Origin: Zizania palustris
Taxonomy: Eukaryota; Streptophyta; Magnoliopsida; Poales; Poaceae
Length of the DNA stretch: 64,000 nt
Reading direction: 5' to 3'
NCBI GenBank assembly: GCA_019279435.1
Contig: JAAALK010000081.1
Span: forward strand, 31,629,001 to 31,693,000
Part shown: positions 54,175 through 64,000 of the stretch, one piece after another
Position numbering within the stretch: the first letter of the stretch is position 1
Layout of the letters: every line of letters starts with the position of its first letter
Translations under genes and position numbers: made by a program
Notes under the pieces: model-generated
Database searches by the model: none
Seen by the model: only the letters and a program-made list of their open reading frames with translations
What the model was told of the DNA's origin: nothing

Positions 54175-57100
54175 TGTAACACCTCAATTTTTCAAAACAA
54201 TAAAAATATTATTAAATTCAATTTCTTGGAATTATTATTTCTGAAAATAACTTAAATACCTCTTTATACCCTTTGAACTACAACATAGAGTAGACGACCA
54301 AATTAGGAGGTGAAACTTTTTGTATATGATCCTAAGGCCAAAAGATAATTTTGAGAATTTTTATAAATTTTTACCAGCCTTGGGAGTAGCCCTAATCTTT
54401 TAATCTATTTTCTGGAATTATTTTTATTCAGAAAAACATTAGAACAGTATTGGGCCGTTTCCCCCTCCCTTCTCTCTCTCCCGGCCGGCCCAGCCCACCC
54501 CCCACCCGCGCACGCCTTCTGACCAGTGGAGCCCACCCGTCAGTGAGCCCCTCTCCTCTCACGCGCGCACCCGACGCCTTGGCCCCACCTGTCGGCGCCA
54601 ACCTTCTCCCCTCGCGCGCGAACCCGACACCCCGGCCCCACCCGTCAGACGCCACCCTCGCCCGTTCGCGCCCACTGGCTTGTGGCCCCCTGTCGTCAGG
54701 ATCGTCTTCAACCCCGCGCCGGCCCCCCCCCCTAATCCCGCCGGCGAAGACTTCGCCTCGGATCCCCTCGCCGGTTCCCCCTTCCGTTAAACCGAGCCCG
54801 TCATTAACTTCCCCGAGCCCCGCCGGTCATTTAAGCACGTTAATGCGCGCGTTTAAGTCCCTGGACCGCCCTCACGCGCACGGTTGCGCCATCGCCGGCG
54901 AGTTAAAGCCCTCCTCGGCTTTCCTTGCATGCGGTGCCCGTTAAACCCCCGCCGGACCCTATTTAACCCCCCTGCCCTCCACCGCGTTCGGTCCACGCTT
55001 CAATTCGCACTCAGAACGAACAGAGCACCCCTCCTTCGCCTTTGAGCACTTTCCCCCTGCTTCGCCTCCGGCCGCCCCTCGCCGTCGCCTCGGACCACCC
55101 CGGCCCTCGCCTCCGCCACCGTCGTGACCGCCAGGACGTCCCCTACCTCGGCCACGTCCCCGCCGGTCAAGGAGATCGCCGGAACCCCATCGCCGACGAG
55201 GAGCCCGAAGTGCTTCGCCGTCTACCCTCGCCGCCGACCACTTCCCGTCGACCCCTCGCCTCGCCTAAGGTACCATCATGACCGCCGTAGTGCCCTCTTT
55301 CCATTTCTGGGATTAGCTAGGACCGCCGTCGCTCGCCGTGGCCGTTGGCCCGCTCGCCGTCGTCGGAGAAGACGACCGGCACGGGTCGAGTACCCGTGCC
55401 GTGTCGGATCTGATCCCGACCGTGCGATCGCGATCGGACGACGCACGTGAGCCCACGTACGCGATCTAATCCGCACCGTCGGATCTGGTCAAAGCGTTAC
55501 GTTTTAATCTCGCGCGTCGATTTTCATTTAACCCGGCGTGCGATCTCGTGCGTCCACGTGGTACCCCTTCGCGCGTTTTAATCCTAGCCGTCCGTTGTCA
55601 CTTAACCCTCCCGCCTCGCACCTGGCCACCGGATCCAGATCCGACGGTCCAGATCGAGCCGGCGCACGCGCACAGTGCGCGGGTTCACCGTGGGCCTGGC
55701 TCACCGTGGACCCGAGAGGTTTAAAATTTGAAAATAAATTCCAGAAATGCTTTTAAACTTGTAAAATTCATATCTAATGCATTTGAACTCTAAAAATTGC
55801 CATTCCAATTTTAGAAAATTCATAAAATTATTCTCTACATGTTTATGCAATAAAAACAGTAGGTTTATTTGGACATTTTCATGTTTATTTAAATAAGTAT
55901 TCAAATGCCCTTAGGATTTAAATGTGAATTTCAATATTTAAATTCCAGAAAAATTGTATAATTGTCCTTTACTGTTAAACACTAAAACCACTAGGTTTCC
56001 TATAAATCAATTGAACTAAATTGGTTAGAAAACTCAATATAGGGTTATGCCCACTTAAATACTCTTTTATGAAAAACAATGATTTATTTAGATTCACTTT
56101 AAATTAATGGAGGAATAAATTTCAGAACTTTAATATCTGAATTTATTTTATTTTTAATCCAACCAACCTTAACTTATATACTTGCAATGTAATGTTATAT
56201 GGTTTGATTGAATGTGGTACTCTTTTTATTTGACTTTATATTAAAAAGACTACGACGTCGCCGAGGAGCCGGAGTACTTCCCGGAAGTTCCTCCCTCCCC
56301 GTTCGCTGAACAAGGCAAGTCACCAAACCAATCTTTTGAGCATATTGAACCCATGTTTGATTAAACTATCGTTAAAACACATAGGTTATATATGCATTAG
56401 TCAAATGAACCCTTACAATATATTTATTTAGGATCCCCCGACCTTGATGTGCAACCCAAGCCATGCTCTCTAGCCTAAACTCCTTGTCACCATATGATAT
56501 GTGTTATTAGCTAGTGTCCAATGTATCGACACGATCGCTATAGGATAAAAATGAGTCGTAGTACTTGGTTCTACTATATGATCCCCATGGTTTCTTATCT
56601 ATGGAATTCTGTCGGTGTTGGAGTTATGGTTGTGAGTGAATGCATGGTGGGTTCCGGGTGCAAGCTAGGGCATTGGTCGGTAGCACCCGGGGCACTATAA
56701 GGACCGGTCTGAGGGATCCGTTGCAATACACTTCCGTACTAACCACAAGTCTAGTGGGTAAGTCCTAACTAAGGTATGGGTTGTTCCAAACCGAGGCCAC
56801 CAATTGGAGATGGGTCAAGTTGCACCTGCGGGTGACTTGTACCAATGTGGCGCAAAAGGGGGTGCGACGTTAGCCGGGATACGGCCCGGCGCGCCGGCGA
56901 AACCTAGAGCGGGTGGTTATCGCTTGGAACATCTCATATTGAGGTTTTGGCACGAGTTCCCGTGAAATGGGTCATCTCGTTGAGATGAGTGCGTGCCTTG
57001 TGGGTACAGTAGTACATCTCTGATCAGAGTCTTAAATCTTTTCGAAAAGCCGAGCCCACGGTCAAGGGCGGGTTGCGTGACATCCCACAGTTAGTCTACT

Positions 57101-57616
57101 TTGAAAATGTATGTGCATGTTGAATTGTCATGTAAGGACTGTTGTGCGAGGAGGTAAAACGTACTCCTCGAGTTAGTGGATGTTGTTGATGTTCATGTCT
57201 ACTTTTCCGCATGATTAAAATGTGATTACATTAAATGCAATGACTGTAAATGTACTTTTCCGCACTTTGAGCCATTACCCTTCCTTGTTTATTACCTTGC
57301 ATTATTATTTGCATTTGCGGTGGCTTGTTGAGTACTTTTTGTACTCATACCCGTTGGACCCCACAGAGGATACCTACTATGAAGACGGTCTGGAGTAGCG
57401 ACCCAGTCGAGAAGAAAGATCCTGAAGAAGGAGTTCGTCATGCCGTTTTCTAGAATATTTTATTTGCTGCTTTTACTAAAGACAATGATGTAATAATTAT
57501 GGTCTGCGTGCCATGAATACTGTATGATGTACGTATGTCGCATGATGAACCTCTTGGATTATTGTTTTTCTTATGAAATTCAATAATGTCTCGATTTGAT
57601 AAATCGGGGCGCTACA
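54175..57616 (+). mobile_element. 5' LTR of Gypsy element (3442 bp)
   Basis: It starts TGTAACACC at 54175 and ends GGGGCGCTACA at 57616, directly before the primer-binding site. The first 768 bp recur at 63233-64000 with no substitution that I can see and only two one-base indels in homopolymers (T run near 54270, C run near 54730), implying very recent insertion. A TATTTAA at 54960-54966, followed about 30 bp later by TCCACGCTTCAATTCGC, is a plausible promoter and start of R. The 54.45-55.65 kb part is very GC-rich. Short codon-like segments bordered by splice-like sites lie at about 56249-56315 and 57365-57397. Confidence 0.93.
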
Positions 57617-57619
57617 AGA

Positions 57620-57632
57620 TGGTATCAGAGCC
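57620..57632 (+). promoter_or_regulatory. Primer-binding site (initiator tRNA-Met)
   Basis: TGGTATCAGAGCC, three bases after the LTR end, is the standard complement of the 3' end of initiator methionine tRNA used by most plant Gypsy elements. Confidence 0.9.
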
Positions 57633-57754
57633 GACTCGACTGTAGGAAGCCAAACAGACCCGCCTAGCCACGGACCATAGGAAATTATTTCTCGAAAATC
57701 TAATTTACAAATTTTGTTCCTCTCCTCACTTTTATTCAACTTGCTGTTTTGTAG

Positions 57755-58537
57755 ATGCCAGTCTACCGGGTTCAAAGCTTCTGCCGACACTTTGAGGGCT
57801 TCGTCAGGGAACTCCGGATGATGCTCACATTCCTCGGGTTCCTCTTCGAACCCGAATTCCAAGGGATCTACTTGGAAGAATTCGCCGGGCCTTGCGACGT
57901 CTCCCTCACCGTCCACGGCTCCGGAGAACATCTGCCGCCCTACACTACGGCACTTGGAGGCCCGACCTTCGACGTCGCGTGCCAACGAGTCGCCCTCCAG
58001 GCCCTCATGGAGCTGAGGATGATCTACGACGATCGTCTTCAGAACACATCCTTCCGGCTTGTGCCGAAGCGTACTCCCGGCGCCCACCGCAGTATCTACC
58101 ACGGAGTTCACTCCGTGCGTGATCCAGCCATGGCCCGGCAGTCACGTCTTCTACAGGCCATGGATGATCTCCATACTGAGGCGGTGCTCGACGCCGACGA
58201 GCACCATGAGGCGGTCGAGTTTCTTCGTGGAGAAACGAAGAACTTGATCCAGCAGAACGGCGAGCTGCAGCGCAAAATCATGCAGCTGCAGAAGGACATC
58301 GCTGAGATGGTCCCTCTCCTTCCGAGGAAGAGGAAGCCCATCCGTGAGCCCGTCCCTCGCCCCAAGCGGATCCCACCTCACCCCTCCACCGCCGGACCAT
58401 CTACCGCCAGCGTCCCTGCACCACGCCCCGGCCTCGTCTCCGACCCTATCATCGAGAACTTTCTCGAGCCCACCGTCCCTTCGGAGCCGCGCACTCGTGG
58501 TTCCGAGAGCACGGAGACTGCCTCCGGTGGCGAGTAG
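57755..58537 (+). CDS. Extra retroelement ORF upstream of gag-pol (260 aa)
   Basis: A complete frame from ATG at 57755 to TAG at 58537 lies between the primer-binding site and gag. Residues 1-110 form a globular-looking domain (HFEGFVRELRMMLTFLGFL, GGPTFDVACQRVALQALMEL). Residues about 130-190 are a strongly heptad-like Leu/Gln/Glu-rich coiled coil (LIQQNGELQRKIMQLQKDI). Residues 195-245 are basic and proline-rich, beginning with a PRKRK nuclear-localisation-like motif, and the end is acidic (ESTETASGGE). No protease, RT, zinc knuckle or chromodomain is present. The frame is undamaged in an element whose gag-pol is also intact, suggesting it is used. The codon bias towards G/C at third positions matches gag-pol. 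I do not recognise a named family. Confidence 0.8.
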   Translation: MPVYRVQSFCRHFEGFVRELRMMLTFLGFLFEPEFQGIYLEEFAGPCDVSLTVHGSGEHLPPYTTALGGPTFDVACQRVALQALMELRMIYDDRLQNTSFRLVPKRTPGAHRSIYHGVHSVRDPAMARQSRLLQAMDDLHTEAVLDADEHHEAVEFLRGETKNLIQQNGELQRKIMQLQKDIAEMVPLLPRKRKPIREPVPRPKRIPPHPSTAGPSTASVPAPRPGLVSDPIIENFLEPTVPSEPRTRGSESTETASGGE

Positions 58538-58722
58538 GCGTAGGAGTCACTAGTTTAAAAATAAAAATTCGTATGTGGTGCTACCCATGACGAGTGTGTC
58601 TTGGGTAGAATAAAAACTTGATTGTAATGAACATTTTACCACTGAAATTATTTATGAGATGAAGCTATTATCGTGCATTGTTTTGTCAATTCGTTTGTCT
58701 TATGACTATGCATATTCAGAAG

Positions 58723-61700
58723 ATGGCCGACCACCAGAACCCCGACTCCAACAACGGAGCAGGAGGAAGCCGGGATGCGCCCGAGGGAGTTGTACCTCAC
58801 TGGGGTGCGACAGGCCCACGTCAGTCTGGGTCGCCTTCCGCCAACCACCCCACCTTGGCGGAAATGATGGCAAACCAGAATCACCTGATCACCGCCCTCC
58901 TCACCCAAATGCAGCACCAACAGGCTCGGTTGGACCGTCTGCAGAATGGGGAGCCCGCCCCTCGCGCACCAGCACCCGCGGCCGCTCCGCAACTCTCCGA
59001 GTTCTTGCGTGTGCGCCCGCCCATCTTCTCGAGCACGACCAACCCGATGGAGGCCGGAGATTGGCTCCGCACCATCGAGAAGAAGCTCGACCTCCTCCCC
59101 TGCACAGACCGGGAGCGAGTGGCCTTCGCCACTCATCAACTCCAGGGTCCCGCCGCTGAATGGTGGGACAACTATCGCGCGTCCCAGCCAGAGGGCCACA
59201 TGGTGACTTGGGCGGAGTTCACCATCGCCTTCCGCGCCGCCCACGTCCCCGCCGGTGTCATCGCGGTCAAACAGCAGGAGTTCCGCGACCTGCAACAAGG
59301 CAACCGGACTGTCATGGAGTACCTCCATGAGTTCAACCGCCTCGCTCGCTACGCACCGGAGGAAGTGCGCACCGACGCCCTCCGCCAAGCCAAGTTCCTA
59401 AGGGGGCTTAAGGATGAGCTGTCCATCCAGCTCGTCGCCGCCGACTTCGCCGACTTCCAGCGGCTGGTCAATAAAGCGCTCATCCAAGAGACTGAGCAGA
59501 ACAAGCTGGACCTCAAAAAGAGGAAGATGATCGCCTTCAAGCACCAGCAGGCGAACACACAGAGGCCCCGCTTCGTCCCTCCGCCACCAGCACCCGCCTA
59601 CCATCCTCGGCCCGCCTACAGGCCACCTCACGCAGCCGGTGGATCCAACGCCGGGCATCCTCGCCCCGCTCCACCAGCTCCGGCCGCTCAGCCCGCACCG
59701 GCCACCAAAGCCCCGATCTTGAGGGATCGCCAAGGAAGGCCGGTCGTCTGCTTCAACTGCCGCAAGGAGGGGCACTACTCCCACCAGTGTCCCCACCCCA
59801 AACGGCCCCAAGGCGCGGCGCCCAACCAGGCGGTGCGAGCCCGCGTAAACCACGTCAACGCGGAGGAAGCTCAGGAGGCGCCAGAAGTCGTGCTCGGTAC
59901 GTTTACTGTGAATTCCGTACCGGCCTTGATATTGTTTGACTCTGGAGCGACACACTCCTTCGTCTCCAAGGATTTCGTAAAATCACATGGACTGGACGTA
60001 CTTCCGCTACCCACACCCATGGTTATTACTACTCCCGGCAACAAGACCTTAGCCCGCTTATATAGCCCTAAGGTTCAGATTGAGATCCTAGGAGTATTGT
60101 TTCGAGCCGAGCCAGTTCTCATCCAATGCACCGGACTTGATTTCATCCTAGGGATGGATTGGTTGATGAAGCATAAAGGTGTGATCAACTGTGCCAACAA
60201 ATCCGTCACGGTGACCAACCCAGAAGGCGAGGTCGTTACCTTTCGTATGACCAGTCGCAAGCCGCTCAGTGCGTCCCTTCACTCTTTGGCCCTTGAAGAA
60301 GTACCCATAGTCAGGGAGTTCGCGGACGTCTTTCCTGAAGATCTACCGGGAATGCCTCCCAAGCGAGACATCGAATTCAGGATCGAGCTTGTCCCGGGGA
60401 CCACTCCAATCTCCAAGCGCCCATACCGAATGGCCGCCAATGAACTAGCCGAGGTCAAGAGCAACATCGAAGACCTTGAGCAGAAGGGTTACATCCGACC
60501 AAGTACCTCACCCTGGGGTGCACCGGTCATATTTGCCATGAAGAAAGACAAGACCAAGAGGATGTGCGTGGACTATAGAGCCTTGAACGACGTAACCATC
60601 AAGAACAAATACCCATTGCCTCGGATCGACGACCTGTTCGATCAGCTGAAAGGATCCTCGGTGTTTTCCAAGATCGACCTCAGGTCAGGTTATCACCAGT
60701 TAAGGATCAGGGAGGAAGATATACCCAAGACTGCTTTCACCTCCCGCTATGGACTCTACGAGTACACTGTGATGTCGTTCGGACTCACGAATGCCCCGGC
60801 CTTCTTCATGAACATGATGAACAATGTATTCATGGAGTTCTTGGACAAGTTCATCGTGGTATTCATCGACGATATCCTCGTTTACTCCAAAACCAAGGAA
60901 GAACACGAGACTCACCTCCGTCTGACCCTCGGAAAGCTAAGGGAGCAGCAACTATACGCCAAATACAGCAAATGCGAATTTTGGTCGTCTGAGGTGAAGT
61001 TCCTCGGCCATGTCATATCTGCCGGAGGAATAGCAGTGGACCCAACCACCGTTGAAGCGGTAACCAACTGGCTACAGCCAACGACCGTGACCGAGATCCG
61101 GAGTTTTCTCGGATTGGCCGGATACTACCGCCGGTTCATCGAGAATTTTTCCAAGATCGCCAAGCCTATGACCAGACTTCTGCAGAAAGAGGTGAAGTTT
61201 GACTGGACCCCCGACTGCGAAGAGAGCTTCCAGACTCTCAAGATGAAGCTCGTGTCAGCCCCCATTCTGACTCTGCCAGACATCCGGAAAGACTTTCACG
61301 TCTACTGCGATGCCTCTCGTCAAGGATTGGGATGCGTCTTAATGCAAGAAGGGAAGGTGATATCCTATGCCTCCCGGCAGTTGAGACCACATGAGCTGAA
61401 CTACCCAACTCACGACCTGGAACTAGCAGCCGTGGTTCATGCCTTGAAGATATGGAGACATTACCTTGTGGGGAATCGGTGTGAGGTCTTCACCGACCAC
61501 AAGAGCCTCAAGTACATATTCACCCAACCAGATCTGAATCTCAGGCAAAGGAGATGGTTGGAACTGATCAAGGATTACGACTTGGGCATCCATTATCATC
61601 CGGGCAAAGCGAATGTGGTGGCAGATGCCCTCAGTCGAAAAGGGTACTGCAACGCCATCATGGTTCAGGACCAAGCTCCTTTACTGTATAAGGAGATGGA

Positions 61701-63189
61701 AAGGTTAAACTTGGGAATCACCACCCGAGAGTACCTCGCTGCCTTGGAATCTCGGCCTGTCTTAATAGACCAGATCCGAGGGAAGCAGAAGGAGGATCCG
61801 GATATCCAAGCGATCCAGCAAAACATGAGGAAGGGTAAAGCCCCCGGATTTTCCGAAGATGAGCATGGTACCATCTGGTTCGGAAACCGAGTATGCGTAC
61901 CCAATCAACCAGAGCTGAAGACCCTCATCCTTCAAGAAGCCCACGATACATTATACTCCATTCATCCCGGGAGTACAAAGATGTACCAAGACCTGAAGGA
62001 AAAATATTGGTGGGTCAGTATGAAGAGAGAGATAGCTGAGTATGTGGCCAAGTGCGACACATGCCGGCGAGTCAAGGCAGAGCATCAGAGACCTGCCGGA
62101 CTTCTTCAACCTCTCAAAGTCCCTGAATGGAAGTGGGAAGAAATAGGAATGGACTTCATCACGGGACTACCCAGGACCCAAGCTGGTCATGATTCTATCT
62201 GGGTGATCGTCGATCGACTCACCAAGGTAGCTCACTTCGTTCCGGTCAAGACAACTTACACCGTCGCCAAGTTGGCTGAGTTGTATATGACCCGGATCGT
62301 GTGCCTCCACGGAGTTCCCAAGAAGATTGTATCTGACCGCGGGAGTCAGTTTACCTCCAAGTTTTGGAAGAACCTTCAAGAGGAACTCGGCACCCGGCTG
62401 AACTTCAGCACCGCCTATCATCCACAGACCGACGGTCAAACCGAAAGGGTCAACCAGATATTGGAGGATATGCTTAGAGCTTGTGCTCTAGACTTTGGCG
62501 GAATGTGGGACAAGAACTTACCTTATGCAGAGTTCTCCTACAACAACAGCTATCAAGCCAGCCTGCAAATGTCCCCGTTCGAAGCACTCTATGGGCGTAA
62601 GTGCAGAACGCCGTTGCTCTGGGATCAAACCGGAGAGTCACAACTGTTTGGGACAGATTTATTGAGAGAAGCCGAAGAGAAAGTTAAGATCATAAGAGAC
62701 CGACTGAAGGCAGCCCAATCCAGACAAAAGAGCTACGCCGATAACCGTCGAAGAGATCTAGCCTTTGAGGAGGGCGATTATGTCTACCTCCGAGTCACTC
62801 CCCTCCGTGGCACTCAAAGGTTCAACATGAAAGGCAAACTAGCACCCCGCTACGTCGGACCTTTCCAGATCCTCCGTCGACAAGGAGAAGTGGCATATCA
62901 ACTTGAACTGCCCCCATCCTTGGCAGGCGTTCATGATGTGTTCCATGTCTCGCAGCTGAAGAAGTGTCTCCGTGTGCCCACCGAGCAAGCCGACCTTCAG
63001 CAGCTCAACGTCCAAGAAGACTTGACCTACATAGAGAGACCCGTCAAGATCTTAGAAACCAAGGAAAGAGTAACCAGAAGTCGCGTCGTCCGCTTCTGCA
63101 AAGTCCAATGGAACAACCATCCCGCAGAAGAAGCCACTTGGGAAAAAGAAGACGAGCTGAAAGCCCAATACCCCGAACTATTCGAGTAG
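58723..63189 (+). CDS. Gypsy chromovirus (Tekay-like) Gag-Pol polyprotein
   Basis: A single open frame encodes 1488 residues from MADHQNP; an in-frame ATG 45 bp upstream is less likely. Approximate domains: Gag 112-265; CCHC zinc knuckle [14 protein letters not shown] ~344; aspartic protease [10 protein letters not shown] ~404; reverse transcriptase 580-760 with FIDDILVYS ~713; RNase H from YCDASRQG ~860; integrase zinc finger with HPGSTK and CDTCRRVK 1080-1120; integrase D, D, E near DFITGLP 1143, VSDRGSQF 1203 and GQTERVN 1238; C-terminal chromodomain 1436-1488 ([10 protein letters not shown] to [15 protein letters not shown]). RT before integrase marks Gypsy, and the chromodomain marks a chromovirus. 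There are no stops or frameshifts, and all catalytic residues I could check are present, so it is potentially autonomous. The chromodomain would steer insertion to marked chromatin. Confidence 0.95.
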   Translation: MADHQNPDSNNGAGGSRDAPEGVVPHWGATGPRQSGSPSANHPTLAEMMANQNHLITALLTQMQHQQARLDRLQNGEPAPRAPAPAAAPQLSEFLRVRPPIFSSTTNPMEAGDWLRTIEKKLDLLPCTDRERVAFATHQLQGPAAEWWDNYRASQPEGHMVTWAEFTIAFRAAHVPAGVIAVKQQEFRDLQQGNRTVMEYLHEFNRLARYAPEEVRTDALRQAKFLRGLKDELSIQLVAADFADFQRLVNKALIQETEQNKLDLKKRKMIAFKHQQANTQRPRFVPPPPAPAYHPRPAYRPPHAAGGSNAGHPRPAPPAPAAQPAPATKAPILRDRQGRPVVCFNCRKEGHYSHQCPHPKRPQGAAPNQAVRARVNHVNAEEAQEAPEVVLGTFTVNSVPALILFDSGATHSFVSKDFVKSHGLDVLPLPTPMVITTPGNKTLARLYSPKVQIEILGVLFRAEPVLIQCTGLDFILGMDWLMKHKGVINCANKSVTVTNPEGEVVTFRMTSRKPLSASLHSLALEEVPIVREFADVFPEDLPGMPPKRDIEFRIELVPGTTPISKRPYRMAANELAEVKSNIEDLEQKGYIRPSTSPWGAPVIFAMKKDKTKRMCVDYRALNDVTIKNKYPLPRIDDLFDQLKGSSVFSKIDLRSGYHQLRIREEDIPKTAFTSRYGLYEYTVMSFGLTNAPAFFMNMMNNVFMEFLDKFIVVFIDDILVYSKTKEEHETHLRLTLGKLREQQLYAKYSKCEFWSSEVKFLGHVISAGGIAVDPTTVEAVTNWLQPTTVTEIRSFLGLAGYYRRFIENFSKIAKPMTRLLQKEVKFDWTPDCEESFQTLKMKLVSAPILTLPDIRKDFHVYCDASRQGLGCVLMQEGKVISYASRQLRPHELNYPTHDLELAAVVHALKIWRHYLVGNRCEVFTDHKSLKYIFTQPDLNLRQRRWLELIKDYDLGIHYHPGKANVVADALSRKGYCNAIMVQDQAPLLYKEMERLNLGITTREYLAALESRPVLIDQIRGKQKEDPDIQAIQQNMRKGKAPGFSEDEHGTIWFGNRVCVPNQPELKTLILQEAHDTLYSIHPGSTKMYQDLKEKYWWVSMKREIAEYVAKCDTCRRVKAEHQRPAGLLQPLKVPEWKWEEIGMDFITGLPRTQAGHDSIWVIVDRLTKVAHFVPVKTTYTVAKLAELYMTRIVCLHGVPKKIVSDRGSQFTSKFWKNLQEELGTRLNFSTAYHPQTDGQTERVNQILEDMLRACALDFGGMWDKNLPYAEFSYNNSYQASLQMSPFEALYGRKCRTPLLWDQTGESQLFGTDLLREAEEKVKIIRDRLKAAQSRQKSYADNRRRDLAFEEGDYVYLRVTPLRGTQRFNMKGKLAPRYVGPFQILRRQGEVAYQLELPPSLAGVHDVFHVSQLKKCLRVPTEQADLQQLNVQEDLTYIERPVKILETKERVTRSRVVRFCKVQWNNHPAEEATWEKEDELKAQYPELFE

Positions 63190-63216
63190 CGTTCCAATCT
63201 CGAGGACGAGATTCTT

Positions 63217-63232
63217 GTAAGGGGGATAGGTT
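63217..63232 (+). promoter_or_regulatory. Polypurine tract
   Basis: AAGGGGGATAGGTT immediately before the 3' LTR start TGTAACACC at 63233, the expected plus-strand priming site. Confidence 0.88.
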
Positions 63233-64000
63233 TGTAACACCTCAATTTTTCAAAACAATAAAAATATTATTAAATTCAATTTCTTGGAATTATTATTTCT
63301 GAAAATAACTTAAATACCTCTTTATACCCTTTTGAACTACAACATAGAGTAGACGACCAAATTAGGAGGTGAAACTTTTTGTATATGATCCTAAGGCCAA
63401 AAGATAATTTTGAGAATTTTTATAAATTTTTACCAGCCTTGGGAGTAGCCCTAATCTTTTAATCTATTTTCTGGAATTATTTTTATTCAGAAAAACATTA
63501 GAACAGTATTGGGCCGTTTCCCCCTCCCTTCTCTCTCTCCCGGCCGGCCCAGCCCACCCCCCACCCGCGCACGCCTTCTGACCAGTGGAGCCCACCCGTC
63601 AGTGAGCCCCTCTCCTCTCACGCGCGCACCCGACGCCTTGGCCCCACCTGTCGGCGCCAACCTTCTCCCCTCGCGCGCGAACCCGACACCCCGGCCCCAC
63701 CCGTCAGACGCCACCCTCGCCCGTTCGCGCCCACTGGCTTGTGGCCCCCTGTCGTCAGGATCGTCTTCAACCCCGCGCCGGCCCCCCCCCCCTAATCCCG
63801 CCGGCGAAGACTTCGCCTCGGATCCCCTCGCCGGTTCCCCCTTCCGTTAAACCGAGCCCGTCATTAACTTCCCCGAGCCCCGCCGGTCATTTAAGCACGT
63901 TAATGCGCGCGTTTAAGTCCCTGGACCGCCCTCACGCGCACGGTTGCGCCATCGCCGGCGAGTTAAAGCCCTCCTCGGCTTTCCTTGCATGCGGTGCCCG
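63233..64000 (+). mobile_element. 3' LTR of Gypsy element (cut by the window end)
   Basis: It repeats the first 768 bp of the 5' LTR almost perfectly (see 54175). The remaining ~2.67 kb and the right target duplication lie outside the window. The five bases left of the 5' LTR are CGGCG, the expected sequence to look for after the 3' LTR. Confidence 0.95.

Noticed and set aside
54428..55476. Pro/Arg-rich frames in the LTR (for example 54450-54944)
   Set aside because: They repeat identically in the 3' LTR and come from its GC-rich composition. No domain is seen.

Overview
This window is plant nuclear DNA, almost certainly from a grass and probably a panicoid. The evidence is the CACTA transposons with the grass-typical subterminal motif TTTGCCGAGTGC / GCACTCGGCAAA, a chromovirus (Tekay-like) Gypsy retrotransposon with very long LTRs, a Tork-like Copia remnant, a Helitron carrying pieces of host genes, and short genes with GT-AG introns. 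There is nothing bacterial here: no operons, no CRISPR, and no tRNA or rRNA genes that I could see.

The only host-like genes are a dispersed family of six copies of a two-exon gene for a small secreted peptide with ten cysteines. Copies A (6540), B (16940), D (39323) and F (51410) look intact. Copy C (22493) has lost exon 2, and copy E (50456) is cut off at codon 46. All share a TATA box almost exactly 100 bp before the ATG, an upstream RY-type CATGCAT box (mutated in C), an intron at the same place, and similar downstream DNA. The family grew by segmental duplication: kilobase-scale blocks of flanking DNA recur in several places, some inverted, and 'promoter' blocks without a gene lie near 5.0, 45.5 and 49.0 kb.

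Layout. 1-3.0 kb: degenerate ~30-bp minisatellite broken by a 674-bp MITE that carries its own 42-bp repeats. 3.0-10.8 kb: foldback element, gene A, CACTA remnants, duplicated spacer. 10.85-15.86 kb: two CACTA copies in opposite orientation, forming a ~5-kb inverted repeat. 16.6-24.5 kb: genes B and C with TE remnants. 24.5-27.85 kb: truncated, stop-riddled Copia on the minus strand. 27.85-33.9 kb: CACTA DNA, including one complete 3.7-kb element with target duplication and an empty site nearby. 39-40.7 kb: gene D. About 40.8-44.64 kb: a Helitron with a textbook 3' end and exon-intron fragments of an RPA1-like gene and a DAHP synthase gene. 44.6-51 kb: duplicated spacers, a MULE-type MITE with a 9-bp target duplication, and copy E. 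51.4 kb: gene F. 52.6-53.2 kb: plant-mobile-domain pseudogene. 54.2 kb to the window end: an apparently intact, very young Gypsy element with an extra ORF ahead of gag-pol.

The peptide genes probably work outside the cell as secreted, disulfide-rich peptides. The transposons are neighbours rather than partners, but they explain most of the damage and much of the duplication.
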